Of a stretch of DNA of 64,000 nucleotides, positions 57,701 through 60,241 are shown one piece after another. Positions within the stretch are counted from its first letter, which is position 1; every line of letters starts with the position of its first letter. The notes beneath the pieces were generated by a model. That model saw only the letters and a list, made by a program, of their open reading frames with translations. It was not told the DNA's origin and searched no databases. Source of the DNA: Chaetoderma sp. LZ-2023a (taxonomy: Eukaryota > Mollusca > Caudofoveata > Chaetodermatida > Chaetodermatidae); the NCBI GenBank assembly GCA_034401795.1, contig CM067360.1, forward strand, positions 122,560,430 to 122,624,429, written 5' to 3'. The translations under genes and the position numbers were made by a program.

Positions 57701-60241
57701 CGCATACAGCTTCATTTATGAATCATCAAATTAGAACATCATCAACACGTGCATGATAATTACACAAATCCATAGGTCTAGTTAATATATACTGAGCCAA
57801 AAAGGTTTAGCAACAATGAAGTTTCATTTGTTGTATTAAAACTATGCGTCCATTTATAACCAAATTTGCAGGAATGTTTCGTCAATGTAATGTCTCGCTG
57901 ATCATGAAGAAATGCAAATCATTTCTTGCATTTCTCGGCCGCACGCTTACTACATGTGAAAATGCATTTTTCATGCACTGGCCCACATTGGCGGGTAGCG
58001 AAGGCAAAAATTCACCATATTGCAAAAGCAGATAACAAACGTTAACAGAAAATGCTTAAAAGTTTACCCTACCGAACATGGGCCGCCGCCCAGGGCTACC
58101 CGAAAATCAGCGCCATGAAGCGATGGGAAGACTCGCTGCTGGGCAGAGCGTTCGCGCTGTTGCTCGACATTTTAATGTTCACGTCTCAACCATTTCCCGT
58201 CTCTGCCAACGTGAGCAGGAAACTGGACATATTAATGACCGACCACGATCTGGCAGACCGAGAGCAACAACACCACGAGAAGACCGCTACTTAGTGACGT
58301 CATCACGACGTCACAGGTTTTGAGACTGCGCCGCGGCTGTCCCGTAATTTGCACACCGCTACCGGCACTACAGTGCATGCACAAACTGCGAAACACACTC
58401 CATGATGCTGGACTGCATGCCCGTCGTCCACTTGTTGCTGTTCCGCTTACAGAGCGTCACATCGAGAATCAGTTTGCATGGGCAAGAACTCATCAGCGAT
58501 GGCATTATGGAGCCACGTTTTGTTCAGTGATGAGTCGAGGTTTTGTGTGGATGCGGTGGATTGTAGGCAACGGGTTTGGCGACGTTTAGGAGAACGGTAT
58601 GATGCAGCCAACATCATTCAGCACGACAGATTCGGTGGCGGCAGTGTCATGGTGTGGGCTGGAATCCATGAAAATGGCAAAATAGATCTTATTGTGATTC
58701 GCGGAAATGGCTCAATGTTACTGTGAAGAAGTTGTCGCCCCTGTTGTCATCCCTTTTATGCAGCATCATGCAGACTTTATGTTCCAGCAAGACAACGCCC
58801 GTCCTCATTCAGCTAGGGTCACCAGTGATTTTCTTGAGGCTAACAACGTTCCAGTGTTGGACTGGCCAGCGCGATCACCAGACCTGTCTCCTATCGAACA
58901 TGTGTGGGACATTCTTGTCCGTATGGTGTGTGAGAACCATCCACATCTTCATAACGTGCGGGAGCTGGAAGCTGCACCGCTCCAGGAGTGGGATGCGATT
59001 CCTCTTCGTGACATCAGGTGCTTAATTCGAAGCATGAGAAAGCGTTGTACGGCGGTGGTTAATGCGCGCGGAGGTCACAACCGGTATTGACAGCTCAGTG
59101 TCATTATTTAAATTGAACCCTTCCGTTGAATGATGCCGTGTTAAAGGCTAGCATTACAGTAACAAGAGACTGTGGTTCAAATTGGAAAATGATATCAATT
59201 AAATAATATGTTTGAATCAATTTACTGTTTTTGTTAAATAACATTTATACAGTAATATTCTCAGTGTTGCTAAACTTTTTTGGTTCAGTATATATATATA
59301 TATATATACTGTATCCATCATATTACCAGGAGCCAATTTCTATAATTATTCAAACATACCTTGGGGGAAAGCTTACATGTTAGACTAGACAGACACGTTG
59401 AGTCATGGCTAGATTTCTGTCTGTTGGTATTCTTATACACTAAGAATTTTAGGGTGAATTGGGACATGAGTTGGGGAGAGGTGGGACAATCAACTGAATG
59501 ATAATTGTTTGTATAACAATTGAACCCTTGTCAGTGTTAAAGCAATTTAGAAACATTGGCAAATATCCACTATGCATTTTGTATAGGTGGTACAGAATAC
59601 TGGGGAGAACTGGGACTGGGGAGAAATGGGACACTTATAGTGGGACACTATGTCCCAGTTCTCCCCATGTGGGGTTGCCATGCAAAATGGTGACTGCCGA
59701 GACACAGTCATTGGGCATTGATAACAATTATTTATAGATTTATGACATATATCTTGCAGTTTTAAATGGTGAGATTATTTCTTCTTTTACGTAAAATTAG
59801 TTCTTAAAATGTGATTTATACATATAGTGGTCAAAATGATCTTTTGAGGGATCAAAACAGTCAAATTCAGATTATACTTACATTAAAGAAAGCAGGAATC
59901 TGCCGTTTTCCCACAATATGGAGATGGCATAGGTCCATGTAAAAATTATATCAGGGATCTCATTGGTCAAAGGGCCATGCCATAGTTGAAAGTGTCCCAC
60001 TTCTCCCTTGTCCCAAGTCTCCCCACCCTCCCCTATATATATATATACCAATATTGAAATTACATACGCTACAAATGTATATGCCTTGTTAATATGAATA
60101 TTGATTATATTGGTGTGAATATTGAATTTACATACGCTACTAAATTTTTGATAAAATATTATCTTTATTACAGATGGACCTGGCCACGTTTTTGATAACA
60201 CGCGCCTGCAATAACTCAGTACTGGCTAATTATTTCTATTG
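12660..60241 (+). CDS. PIK3C3: PIK3C3/VPS34 class III PI3-kinase, N-terminal exons 1-12
   Basis: This gene encodes the class III phosphatidylinositol 3-kinase, which makes PI3P on endosomes and autophagosome precursors with the VPS15 and Beclin-1 subunits. Twelve coding exons, all + strand, join with matching phases (total 1463 nt, about 488 residues). Residues 1-24 are the N-terminal strand, about 30-190 the C2 domain, then a linker and about 285-488 the start of the helical (PIK) domain. Diagnostic stretches are [68 protein letters not shown] and KFLKCVNW. The kinase domain, about 400 residues in this family, lies beyond the window. All introns seen are GT-AG except intron 9 (GC-AG). Introns total about 46 kb, mostly transposons. 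Nothing in the exons looks broken, so the gene is probably functional. Confidence 0.96.
12909..13122. repeat. Long imperfect palindrome in PIK3C3 intron 1
   Basis: Left arm about 12964-13028 (AGTCCGAGTCTGCTCTGACT ...) and right arm about 13036-13100 (... AGTCAGAGCAGACTCGGACT) are near-perfect inverted copies around a short GTTGCCCGGTCC-like loop. A shorter outer pair (CGTCAATCTCTCC at 12909; GGAGAGATTGACG at 13109) flanks it. It is GC-rich, unlike its surroundings, and looks like a foldback MITE. Confidence 0.85.
13411..14072. repeat. Palindromic MITE family P, nested copies
   Basis: Family P is a 200-240 bp palindrome: it starts TTAACCCTTTAACACT, carries CAGCCAAAAACRGCTTCTGC and CCACTGGAATGACTGGCTCG, turns over, and ends in the reverse complements. 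One copy spans 13411-13613. Two truncated, partly overlapping copies span about 13690-14072. The turning point CGAGCCAGTCATTCCAGTGG is present three times. Confidence 0.85.
14309..14443. repeat. 33-bp tandem repeat, four copies
   Basis: The unit begins TTTGGTGGAATTCAACCAAA and ends TTTGTTATATAAG. Three full copies and a diverged first copy are visible. The first 20 bases are nearly palindromic. Because 33 is a multiple of three, long frames arise on both strands by chance. Single diverged copies of TTTGGTGGAATTC follow at about 14529 and 14670. Confidence 0.9.
14907..15095 (+). CDS. PIK3C3: PIK3C3 exon 2 (C2 domain)
   Basis: Acceptor TTTTGCAG precedes it and donor GTAAGTC follows. It encodes GTLEGERE, then [26 protein letters not shown] and ends YKAFTKRW plus AA of a split Asn codon. 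This is the first half of the C2 domain. The left end of a DIRS element begins about 25 bp after the donor site. Confidence 0.95.
15120..15310. repeat. DIRS-A left inverted terminal repeat
   Basis: It contains GCTTACCATTACATTACTTA, AAGAATCTTCAGATTTAGAA and CATGAGCCAGCTACTCTTG, all found in reverse complement in the right repeat at about 25060-25240. The outermost 20 bases differ between the two ends, as expected for DIRS elements. Confidence 0.88.
15310..16000. repeat. Tandem ~160-bp monomers inside DIRS-A
   Basis: After a G-run (about 15321-15337) four diverged monomers follow. Each carries a phrase like GAGACTTGGTACATTGCTTT, then AAGTTCGAGTTTCAGGC and TGGAGTTATGTCC. Starts are at about 15405, 15565, 15720 and 15885. 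No coding content is recognised. The open frames 15285-15605 and 15916-16218 follow the monomers and are not genes. Confidence 0.75.
16328..17690. repeat. Dispersed AGCTCACCTG repeat, second copy
   Basis: It opens with AGCTCACCTGTCCTGAAAGG and CCAAGTGAGCTTATG, as at 3627. It contains repeated modules with GTCTTTAAAAATCTCCAAAA and ACCAAGTTTGTTCAAGGGAA at about 16570, 16760 and 17270. It ends near AGGCCTCTTGTTTAA. It appears inserted between the left repeat of DIRS-A and its coding region. Confidence 0.75.
18254..18860 (+). pseudogene. DIRS-A gag start, Cys-rich, truncated
   Basis: A splice-acceptor-like tract (TTGTGCTTGTTTTACAG) precedes the frame, which reads [15 protein letters not shown] then further Cys pairs (C-x2-C, then C-x2-C-x4-CC-x2-C), resembling a zinc-binding motif. 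The reading is frameshifted near 18590. A Ser/Gly/Pro-rich continuation leads directly into the RT region, so most of gag is missing compared with the DIRS-B copy. Function is inferred only from position; DIRS gag proteins are poorly conserved. Confidence 0.65.
18890..19347 (+). pseudogene. DIRS-A reverse transcriptase, internally deleted
   Basis: It begins with [15 protein letters not shown] and reaches [11 protein letters not shown], the N-terminal RT block of DIRS elements. The block expected next (the GGWRP region and the KDAYFH motif A) is absent. The reading resumes at [11 protein letters not shown] and ends at VHTYIDD, the catalytic YxDD box, followed at once by a TAG where Trp is usual. 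Confidence 0.8.
19394..20525 (+). pseudogene. DIRS-A RNase H and adjoining conserved domain
   Basis: The RNase H active-site pattern is readable in the frame 19458-20525: [41 protein letters not shown] and [16 protein letters not shown] conserved DIRS segment follows, [18 protein letters not shown] and LLIDPYWPG, which in this family has been annotated as methyltransferase-like. Upstream, [17 protein letters not shown] lies in a different frame, so an indel near 19460 breaks the RT-RNase H reading. Confidence 0.85.
20042..20599 (+). pseudogene. DIRS-A tyrosine recombinase, N-terminal piece
   Basis: This frame overlaps the end of the RNase H frame in another phase, as in the other DIRS copies. 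It ends in [13 protein letters not shown], which aligns with [13 protein letters not shown] of the DIRS-C recombinase (about 48010-48050). The nested insertion begins right there. The reading resumes after it at about 23957 (SRRNKSERM). Confidence 0.7.
20829..20869. repeat. Left TIR of the CAC-ended transposon
   Basis: CACATTGGATATTTGTGATG followed by TTCTCCCCCTGCGGAAATTA. It pairs with 23895-23935. Confidence 0.88.
21313..23645 (-). pseudogene. Unclassified DDE-like transposase, degraded
   Basis: The - strand reading starts after an acceptor-like tract (TTTCTTTTACAG, about 23643) with [22 protein letters not shown] interrupts at about 23582, then [20 protein letters not shown] continues. 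Two C-x2-C pairs (CVMC, about 23520; CPSC, about 23355) lie either side of a frameshift near 23395 and suggest a zinc-binding N-terminus. Another shift and stop near 22850 precede the long frame 22851-21313. There, [11 protein letters not shown] (candidate first Asp), [19 protein letters not shown] (candidate second Asp) and [15 protein letters not shown] (candidate Glu) follow the order of DDE transposases. A basic tail (KRRKRKRE) ends it. The motifs resemble a large family of uncharacterised invertebrate transposon proteins known to me without a name. Confidence 0.65.
23895..23935. repeat. Right TIR of the CAC-ended transposon
   Basis: ATAATTTCGGCAGGGGGAGA followed by ACATCGCAAATATCCGATGT and G, the inverted copy of 20829-20869. 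Confidence 0.88.
23957..24437 (+). pseudogene. DIRS-A tyrosine recombinase, C-terminal piece
   Basis: The reading resumes with SRRNKSERM, then NL(stop)[31 protein letters not shown] (first catalytic Arg block) and GEGLRLLP. It then jumps from [11 protein letters not shown] to [11 protein letters not shown], so the block with the second catalytic motif (HxxR) is deleted. The nucleophile Tyr region remains. Several stops and shifts are present. About 100 residues expected between the two pieces are also missing. Confidence 0.75.
24920..25015. other. DIRS-A internal complementary region
   Basis: AAGTAATGTAATGGTAAGTA at 24922 is complementary to the left end (15130-15165). TCTAACAATACTTACCATTG at about 24990 is complementary to the right end (25215-25245). 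The two halves meet near 24958-24970, so this block equals the junction of the two outer ends in inverted form, the hallmark of DIRS elements that pass through a circular form. Confidence 0.85.
25050..25270. repeat. DIRS-A right inverted terminal repeat
   Basis: It carries the reverse complements of the left repeat (GTGGTGGGTACCCATTTGTT, CTAAATCTGAAGATTCTTAG) and ends in the right-specific tail TTAGATCTCGGAAAAAGGG and GAAATTTCCTTCA. Confidence 0.87.
25401..25565 (-). mobile_element. Penelope fragment joined to a hairpin MITE
   Basis: On the - strand [16 protein letters not shown] (about 25525-25480) matches the start of the GIY-YIG domain of a Penelope-like element (compare [11 protein letters not shown] at 26460). 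It runs directly into the hairpin MITE family H (TGTTGAATATTTTGAAACTA at 25401, inverted copy ending about 25486). Confidence 0.6.
25633..25999. mobile_element. MITE family A copy containing hairpin H
   Basis: Ends are AATGGACCTTTCCAGTTTTA (left) and a decayed inverted form GCTAAACTGGAAATGTTATT (right). Inside are GAAAACTATTCAGGTAGG, a family H hairpin (25767-25838), ATTTAAGATGGACTAAATCG and CATCATCCTACATGTCGCC. The same block order recurs at 36690, 38099, 43629 and 53550. Confidence 0.75.
26165..26481 (-). pseudogene. Penelope-like element, GIY-YIG endonuclease end
   Basis: The - strand reads [20 protein letters not shown], then [13 protein letters not shown] and ARHFNLPHY, the GIY-YIG endonuclease of Penelope-like elements, and after a frame change [18 protein letters not shown], their usual C-terminus. 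The reverse transcriptase part is not present here. The C-terminal end is followed by AT-rich DNA. Confidence 0.78.
26475..26697. repeat. Palindromic MITE family P copy
   Basis: It starts in the CAAAACCAGCCGATG region, contains GAGCCAGTCATTCCAGTGGT on the right arm and its mirror on the left, and ends GACCATTAAAGGGTTAAA. Confidence 0.8.
26871..27150. repeat. DIRS-B left inverted terminal repeat
   Basis: From GTTGTTATTACACCACAAAA it runs through TTACCGTTCAATCACTACTT, CTCAACCAGGCCTCTGGTTG and GTATAGACTGGCACCAGTCT to CGAATAGGAAACAGATTCAC. The part inward of CTTACC/TTACCG is repeated inverted at 34110-34365 almost without change. The outer 30 bases are specific to this end. Confidence 0.93.
27619..28605 (+). 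pseudogene. DIRS-B gag, N-terminal part with Cys/His motif
   Basis: The reading follows an acceptor-like tract (ACGTTTTTTCGTTTGTAG) and begins [19 protein letters not shown]. Cysteines occur as C-x5-C-x2-HH, then C-x2-C-x2-C and C-x2-C (MCGICKGW), resembling a zinc finger. A Ser/Lys-rich region and a repeat of (S)GR(T)SG.. HPGRQDPVP follow. It is interrupted by a MITE at about 28606 and resumes at about 29537. No first exon was securely found upstream. It probably packages the element RNA, as gag proteins do; this is inferred from position. Confidence 0.75.
28606..29537. mobile_element. MITE inserted in DIRS-B gag
   Basis: It interrupts a Ser/Gly-repeat coding stretch. Ends are inverted: left TTAAAATTCGACTAAAGGAC and right, read inverted, TAATTTCTCGACTAAAGCCC. 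GCGTCTTATACTTGAATAC and CGTCCTATATTCGAGGGCG appear at the right, echoing the ends. An internal short tandem (ACCAACTCCCATTAGCGCAT / ACCAACTGCCGTTAGCGCAT at about 29083 and 29140) is present. No transposase is encoded. Confidence 0.65.
29530..31666 (+). pseudogene. DIRS-B gag body
   Basis: After the MITE the coding resumes ([15 protein letters not shown]) and moves through at least two frames to the frame 30245-31666. That frame encodes a Ser-rich segment, [20 protein letters not shown], helical-looking [11 protein letters not shown] and [16 protein letters not shown] blocks, and a basic Arg/Ser C-terminus ([20 protein letters not shown]). The tail overlaps the start of the RT frame. The homologous segment in DIRS-C reads [13 protein letters not shown], supporting a shared gag domain around EDWSxAxxWI/L. 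Confidence 0.75.
31680..32792 (+). pseudogene. DIRS-B RT with deleted palm and RNase H, plus conserved domain
   Basis: The reading [65 protein letters not shown] and [20 protein letters not shown] is a normal DIRS RT through motif A and B. It then runs straight into [20 protein letters not shown] and [12 protein letters not shown], the domain that lies after RNase H in DIRS-A. So YxDD and all of RNase H are missing, in frame. The frame remains open to 32792. Confidence 0.88.
32450..33682 (+). pseudogene. DIRS-B tyrosine recombinase, one stop codon
   Basis: It cuts and joins DNA by a Tyr nucleophile to integrate the circular cDNA. The frame overlaps the previous one. Visible: an N-terminal core-binding part ([20 protein letters not shown]), the first catalytic Arg block ([11 protein letters not shown]), [20 protein letters not shown] (HxxR), then [15 protein letters not shown] with the Trp and Tyr. 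Only the TAA at 33116-33118 interrupts the reading, right after SEIHAL; the same frame continues [13 protein letters not shown]. It is otherwise full length. Confidence 0.88.
33906..34039. other. DIRS-B internal complementary region
   Basis: AGCAAGTAGTGATTGAACGG and TTTTTGTGGTGTAATAACAA (33911-33958) are the inverse of the left end. GTTGTTTTATTAACCACTAT and ACTTACCGTTCAATCACTAC (33992-34039) are the inverse of the right end. Between them CCCCCCACAGACCCCCCGTT matches, inverted, the right outer tip at 34411-34431. This is the copied junction of a circular form. Confidence 0.93.
34110..34431. repeat. DIRS-B right inverted terminal repeat
   Basis: The inverse of the left repeat runs to about 34365, then the right-specific tip AAGTATGTTTTTATAGTGGT, ATAAAACAACTGACCAACCC and a GGGGGGTCTGTGGGGGGGTT end. 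GTT at the end matches the first GTT of the element at 26871. Confidence 0.92.
34541..34678. repeat. Foldback MITE, 60-bp arms
   Basis: AATCCGCTTTTATCTACACT ... CATGCCTGGCCTGT, loop CATTTAAACTT, then the inverted copy ending AGCGGATT. Arms match at nearly every base. It sits in PIK3C3 intron 2 shortly after DIRS-B. Confidence 0.88.
34880..35110. repeat. Repeat family D (CACTCTGATGTCAAAATTTT)
   Basis: A block starting TAACCCGTAACACTCTGATG and ending GAGGGTAATGGTTAA contains the short hairpin GGTGCTGTCGTAGACAGCA and ACATCGTCCACCAAAATTGT. Further copies are at about 55110-55330, 56940-57515 (interrupted) and, decayed, 43250-43440. It has a weak terminal inverted repeat (TTAACCC/GGGTTAA). Confidence 0.7.
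35580..36235. repeat. Decayed MITE family P copies around PIK3C3 exon 3
   Basis: Parts of family P (AGAAAATCTCAATTTGCAAA, GATCCAGTTATTCCAGTGTT; and AATGTCCATTTGCAGGTCAA, GATCCAGTCATTCCAATGGT) lie on both sides of exon 3, at about 35600-35820 and 36020-36235. Confidence 0.65.
35855..35998 (+). CDS. PIK3C3: PIK3C3 exon 3 (C2 domain)
   Basis: Acceptor TCTTACTTACAG; the first base completes AAC (Asn), giving [11 protein letters not shown] across the junction with exon 2. It encodes [16 protein letters not shown] and ends in SLFGKSG with a split Gly codon (GG, then donor GT). It continues the C2 domain beta sandwich. It is separated from exon 2 by 20.8 kb. Confidence 0.95.
36690..37892. mobile_element. 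MITE family A shell carrying a Penelope fragment
   Basis: The left end ATGGACCTTTCCAGTTTTAG and the right end block (AATGTTTATTAAATAGTAAA to GATAAACTGGAACGGTCAAT) match other family A copies, but the middle, where those carry the H hairpin, is replaced by Penelope coding sequence (36745-37660). Confidence 0.65.
36745..37660 (+). pseudogene. Penelope-like element, RT and GIY-YIG fragment
   Basis: It reads [30 protein letters not shown], then in another frame [29 protein letters not shown] and [11 protein letters not shown]: the C-terminal half of a Penelope RT, including the catalytic YIDD box. At about 37335 [20 protein letters not shown] and IRIQEHLGS give the GIY-YIG endonuclease, ending [18 protein letters not shown] (about 37590-37647). 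Several frame changes are present and the N-terminal RT is missing. Confidence 0.85.
38099..38583. mobile_element. MITE family A copy, next to PIK3C3 exon 4
   Basis: Ends AAGGACCTTTCCATTTGATC and, inverted, AAAACTGGACAGGTCCATTA. Inside: CTGATGTCATATGATGTCAT, AGTGACGTGTAGGGTGAC, hairpin H (38357-38450) and AATCGATCGATCCCAACACA. It ends about 44 bp before exon 4, so its right end overlaps the region where the branch point would lie. Confidence 0.8.
38627..38750 (+). CDS. PIK3C3: PIK3C3 exon 4 (C2 domain)
   Basis: Acceptor ACTATGTCAG; donor GTAGGT. It encodes [18 protein letters not shown], then a Thr/Pro-rich loop and DQMTRLSK. It corresponds to the FRxGMHDLxVWPxVEAD block of VPS34 proteins. 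The loop is shorter than the human one. Confidence 0.93.
38768..39317. repeat. MITE family P copy with a G/C-rich insertion
   Basis: Left end TTAACCTTTTAATGGTTATG; right end TTTGACCATTAAAGGGTTAA. Between 38842 and about 39170 foreign DNA with CCCCCCCCCCAGCCCGGGGA and repeated GGGGTCCC words is inserted. Confidence 0.6.
39421..41459. mobile_element. 2.0-kb DNA transposon with TIRs, no transposase
   Basis: The left end TGTACAGTACAGCTCAGAGT, TAATTTAACGTA and AATGCGTGCATGA is repeated inverted at the right end (41405-41459: TCATGCACGCATT ... TTAAGTTAACTCTGAGCTGT, ACCGTACC). Subterminal words with ACGCATC/GATGCGT are scattered at both ends. Small open frames inside (39628-39867 on +, 41119-40880 on -) show no family motif. 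Probably non-autonomous; the superfamily is not decided. Confidence 0.75.
41700..41935. repeat. MITE family P copy
   Basis: Left AATCAGCCAAAAACGGCCTC, mid CGATAACCGAGCCAGTCATT, right end AACTCTTAAAGTGTTAAAG. Confidence 0.8.
42318..42500 (+). CDS. PIK3C3: PIK3C3 exon 5 (end of C2 and linker)
   Basis: Acceptor CTATTTTAG; donor GTAATG. It encodes [19 protein letters not shown], then the highly conserved [13 protein letters not shown] and [10 protein letters not shown], ending IVYFEK. Its phase is 0 at both ends. Confidence 0.95.
42866..43110. repeat. MITE family P copy near PIK3C3 exon 6
   Basis: A near-complete copy: TTAACCCTTTGACACTGATA, ATATCAGCCAAAAACGGCTT, turning point at about 42985-43000, right end TTAAGTGTTAAGGGGTTAAA. 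It lies 50 bp before exon 6. Confidence 0.85.
43160..43231 (+). CDS. PIK3C3: PIK3C3 exon 6 (linker)
   Basis: Acceptor GTTCTCCGCAG; donor GTACGT. It encodes [20 protein letters not shown] and EIMM, the less conserved link between the C2 and helical domains. The 7.5-kb intron after it contains a DIRS element. Confidence 0.88.
43629..44013. mobile_element. MITE family A copy with two 32-bp units
   Basis: Left ATGGACCTTTTCAGTTTATC; right AGCTAAAACTGGATTTTTCC. It contains GATGTCATAATCAACTATGT, GGCGTGTAGGAT and a second GATGTCATAATCAA exactly 32 bp later, and hairpin H at 43810-43903. This is the clearest uninterrupted copy of the family in the window. Confidence 0.83.
44218..44410. repeat. DIRS-C left inverted terminal repeat
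   Basis: After a left-specific tip (TTTTCACTTCAAGAGTATG) it reads CTTACCTCCCTAATACTCTT, GATATTGCTAAATATCGGCT, GTCAGATGACAGTCTGGCGG and CATGCGCAGACTAGTACTTC. The inverse is at 49760-49930. Confidence 0.92.
44496..44546 (+). CDS. DIRS-C gag exon 1 (proposed)
   Basis: ATG opens 17 codons, [17 protein letters not shown], and ends exactly at a GTGAAT donor-like site in phase 0. An acceptor-like GGCTTGTTTCAG at 45327 is also in phase 0 with the Cys-rich gag frame. The 0.78-kb intron contains stops in all frames. This is a prediction from splice signals alone. Confidence 0.5.
45328..47118 (+). pseudogene. DIRS-C gag body
   Basis: After [19 protein letters not shown] a C-run shifts the frame; beyond it a Cys-rich motif C-x2-C-x2-C-x5-C-x2-C-x2-C is readable (45388-45450). 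A Lys/Glu-rich coiled-coil-like part follows ([20 protein letters not shown]), then a Ser-rich part, a frame change near 45895, and the frame 46180-47118 with [40 protein letters not shown] and a run of Ala/Ser-rich helices. The EDWSxAxxWL block is shared with DIRS-B. Two or more indels make it a pseudogene. Confidence 0.7.
47280..48000 (+). pseudogene. DIRS-C RT deleted across the palm and RNase H
   Basis: [15 protein letters not shown], then [32 protein letters not shown] and [20 protein letters not shown] lead to GLEKGMWTA. There the sequence jumps to [18 protein letters not shown] in another frame and continues to [18 protein letters not shown] and [12 protein letters not shown]. The join lies in GGAATGTGGACAGCATAGAT (47678-47697), which reads well as either side (WTA..ID and NVD..DLF), suggesting a deletion through a short shared sequence. 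Motifs A, B, YxDD and RNase H are absent. Confidence 0.85.
47866..49042 (+). pseudogene. DIRS-C tyrosine recombinase, catalytic Arg lost
   Basis: The frame 47866-48510 carries the core-binding domain ([36 protein letters not shown]). A one-base shift near 48490 leads to [15 protein letters not shown] (first Arg block). Then [20 protein letters not shown], a stop at 48763, [20 protein letters not shown] (HxxR replaced by HxxW), AQWHCE, a stop and DHYLRDTS with the Tyr. At least three inactivating changes. Confidence 0.85.
49587..49690. other. DIRS-C internal complementary region
   Basis: GCAATATCAAAGAGTATTAG and GGAGGTAAGTATATTCTTGA mirror the left end; GAAATCACGGATTACTTTTT and GTTGATACTTACCTCCCTAA mirror the right end. 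The join lies near AGGTGAAATAAACG (49627-49640). Confidence 0.9.
49760..49973. repeat. DIRS-C right inverted terminal repeat
   Basis: It begins AGGAAGTACTAGTCTGCGCA and runs to TATTAGGGAGGTAAGTA, with the right-specific tip TCAACTGTCTCATGAAAAAA, GAAATCCGTGATTTCGTTTA, TT. Confidence 0.9.
50036..50278. repeat. MITE family P copy
   Basis: A near-complete palindrome: TTAGCCCTTTAAAGACAAAG, CATTTGCAGGCCAAGAGAAG, ATAACCAAGCCAGTCATTCC, right end GTCATTAAAGGGTTAAATAA. A shorter decayed copy follows at 50505-50600. Confidence 0.85.
50694..50798 (+). CDS. PIK3C3: PIK3C3 exon 7 (start of helical domain)
   Basis: Acceptor TTTTGACAG; donor GTAAGC. It encodes the near-invariant [18 protein letters not shown] followed by [15 protein letters not shown]. 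Phase is 0 at both ends. Confidence 0.96.
51232..51324 (+). CDS. PIK3C3: PIK3C3 exon 8 (helical domain)
   Basis: Acceptor ATGATTTCAG; donor GTACAC. It encodes [31 protein letters not shown]. The SYPPT and [10 protein letters not shown] blocks are typical of the VPS34 helical domain. Confidence 0.95.
51470..51705. repeat. MITE family P copy, decayed
   Basis: AACCCATTCATGGTCAAAAT, CCACTGGAATGACTGGCTCG and GCCTTCTCTTGGCCGGCAAA are retained; the right arm turning point is partly lost. Confidence 0.7.
52221..52406 (+). CDS. PIK3C3: PIK3C3 exon 9 (helical domain), GC donor
   Basis: The acceptor is ATCTGAATAG. It encodes [34 protein letters not shown] and [11 protein letters not shown]. The exon must end at GAG 52406 to join in phase with exon 10, so the donor is GCAAGT rather than GTAAGT. 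Joining at the next GT would add one residue and shift the frame. Confidence 0.93.
52407..53053 (+). other. PIK3C3 intron 9, GC-AG type
   Basis: It begins GCAAGTAAAAATAG and ends CATTTCCATTGCAG. It also holds a diverged hairpin-like repeat (TGAATATTTTGAAAACAATT ... AACTTTCAGTCAAATC at about 52873-52950). Confidence 0.85.
53054..53193 (+). CDS. PIK3C3: PIK3C3 exon 10 (helical domain)
   Basis: Acceptor CATTGCAG; donor GTGAGG. It encodes [20 protein letters not shown], then a divergent polar tail ending PPPYEKE plus AG of a split Arg codon. The tail corresponds to the variable loop of VPS34 proteins. Confidence 0.93.
53550..54773. mobile_element. MITE family A copy enlarged by a minisatellite
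   Basis: Left CCATTTCCTCACTCAATCAT; right AGCTAAGACTGGAAATGCCC. The right half (AATGAATTATATGTTTTTGC, hairpin H at 54564-54644, GATCGATCGATCCCAAGACG) matches other family A copies. The left half is occupied by the 32-bp minisatellite. Confidence 0.78.
53572..54486. repeat. 32-bp minisatellite, about 27 copies, CRE-like core
   Basis: Consensus unit: GACGTCATAATCAACTACGC then GACGTGTATGCT. Consecutive units create TGACGTCA, the perfect CRE palindrome, in most copies. The first units are shorter mixed variants (CAGCTATGCGACATAATC). Between about 54038 and 54350 a five-unit block of 160 bp is itself repeated. It lies in PIK3C3 intron 10. No open frame. Confidence 0.95.
54925..55027. repeat. Hairpin MITE family H copy
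   Basis: CTGTTGAATATTTTGAAATT ... GGCAGCAGCGCCGGC ... AAATATTCAACAGG. Other copies of this family: 25401-25486, 25767-25838, 38357-38450, 43810-43903, 54564-54644, 60328-60419, 61379-61467 and 62426-62485. Arms are about 30 bp. Confidence 0.85.
55550..55800. repeat. Dispersed AGCTCACCTG repeat, truncated third copy
   Basis: TTAGCTCGTCAGGCCTGAAG, GGCCAAGTGAGCTTATGCCG, then CAGATTTCAACCAAATTTGG. Only about one monomer remains. It lies within decayed family P DNA. Confidence 0.75.
55985..56222. repeat. MITE family P copy before PIK3C3 exon 11
   Basis: TTAACCCATTCATGGCCAAA, ATGTCCATTTGCAGGCCAAG, TCGATATTTGAGCACATCAT; right end TTTTAACCATTGAAAAA, 30 bp before exon 11. Confidence 0.75.
56255..56342 (+). 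CDS. PIK3C3: PIK3C3 exon 11 (variable acidic loop)
   Basis: Acceptor TTCTGCCTAG; donor GTAAGC. It encodes [20 protein letters not shown] and then [10 protein letters not shown], an acidic, poorly conserved loop. Identification rests on splice sites and phase with both neighbours and on the loop's usual Ser/acidic character. Confidence 0.8.
56940..57520. repeat. Repeat family D copy split by a 0.38-kb MITE
   Basis: The left part ends at CAGTTTCTTTGCCAATGG (about 57097) and the right part resumes at CCATTGACACAGTAAAAGAC (about 57472). The insert has inverted ends AATGGCTGTATTCAACTGGG and, inverted, AATGGCTGTATTCGACTGGG. Open frames across it (57069-57260, 57085-57330) are chance. Confidence 0.7.
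57789..59291 (+). mobile_element. Tc1-type DNA transposon, inactive
   Basis: Both terminal inverted repeats are seen: ACTGAGCCAAAAAGGTTTAG, CAACA at 57791 and the inverse TGTTGCTAAACTTTTTTGGT, TCAGT ending 59289, each next to TA. The length (1.5 kb) and the DD34E transposase fit the Tc1/mariner superfamily. It lies in PIK3C3 intron 11 in sense orientation. The transposase is frameshifted several times. Confidence 0.92.
58078..59090 (+). pseudogene. Tc1-type transposase, DD34E, frameshifted
   Basis: It would cut and paste its element at TA sites. N-terminal helix-turn-helix: [40 protein letters not shown], then [15 protein letters not shown] shift near 58320 gives [16 protein letters not shown] and [13 protein letters not shown]; a second near 58490 gives [11 protein letters not shown] (first catalytic Asp) and [11 protein letters not shown]; a third near 58710 gives [15 protein letters not shown] (second Asp) and [16 protein letters not shown] (Glu). 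Exactly 34 residues separate the second Asp and the Glu. Catalytic residues remain but at least three frame changes and a TGA at 58724 break it. Confidence 0.92.
59447..60042. mobile_element. GGGACA-rich MITE
   Basis: Left end TTAGGGTGAATTGGGACATG, AGTTGGGGAGAGGTGGGACA; right end, inverted, TAGGGGAGGGTGGGGAGACT, TGGGACAAGGGAGAAGTGGG. The middle repeats the motif as a hairpin (GGGACACTTATAGTGGGACA, TGTCCCAGTTCTCCCC). No transposase. Confidence 0.75.
60174..60241 (+). CDS. PIK3C3: PIK3C3 exon 12 (helical domain, last in window)
   Basis: Acceptor TTTATTACAG; donor GTGAGC. It encodes [20 protein letters not shown] then FYW with Trp split TG|G. This matches the LCTFLISRACxNSxLANYxYW block of the family. 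Further exons, with the rest of the helical domain and the kinase domain, lie outside the window. Confidence 0.95.
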
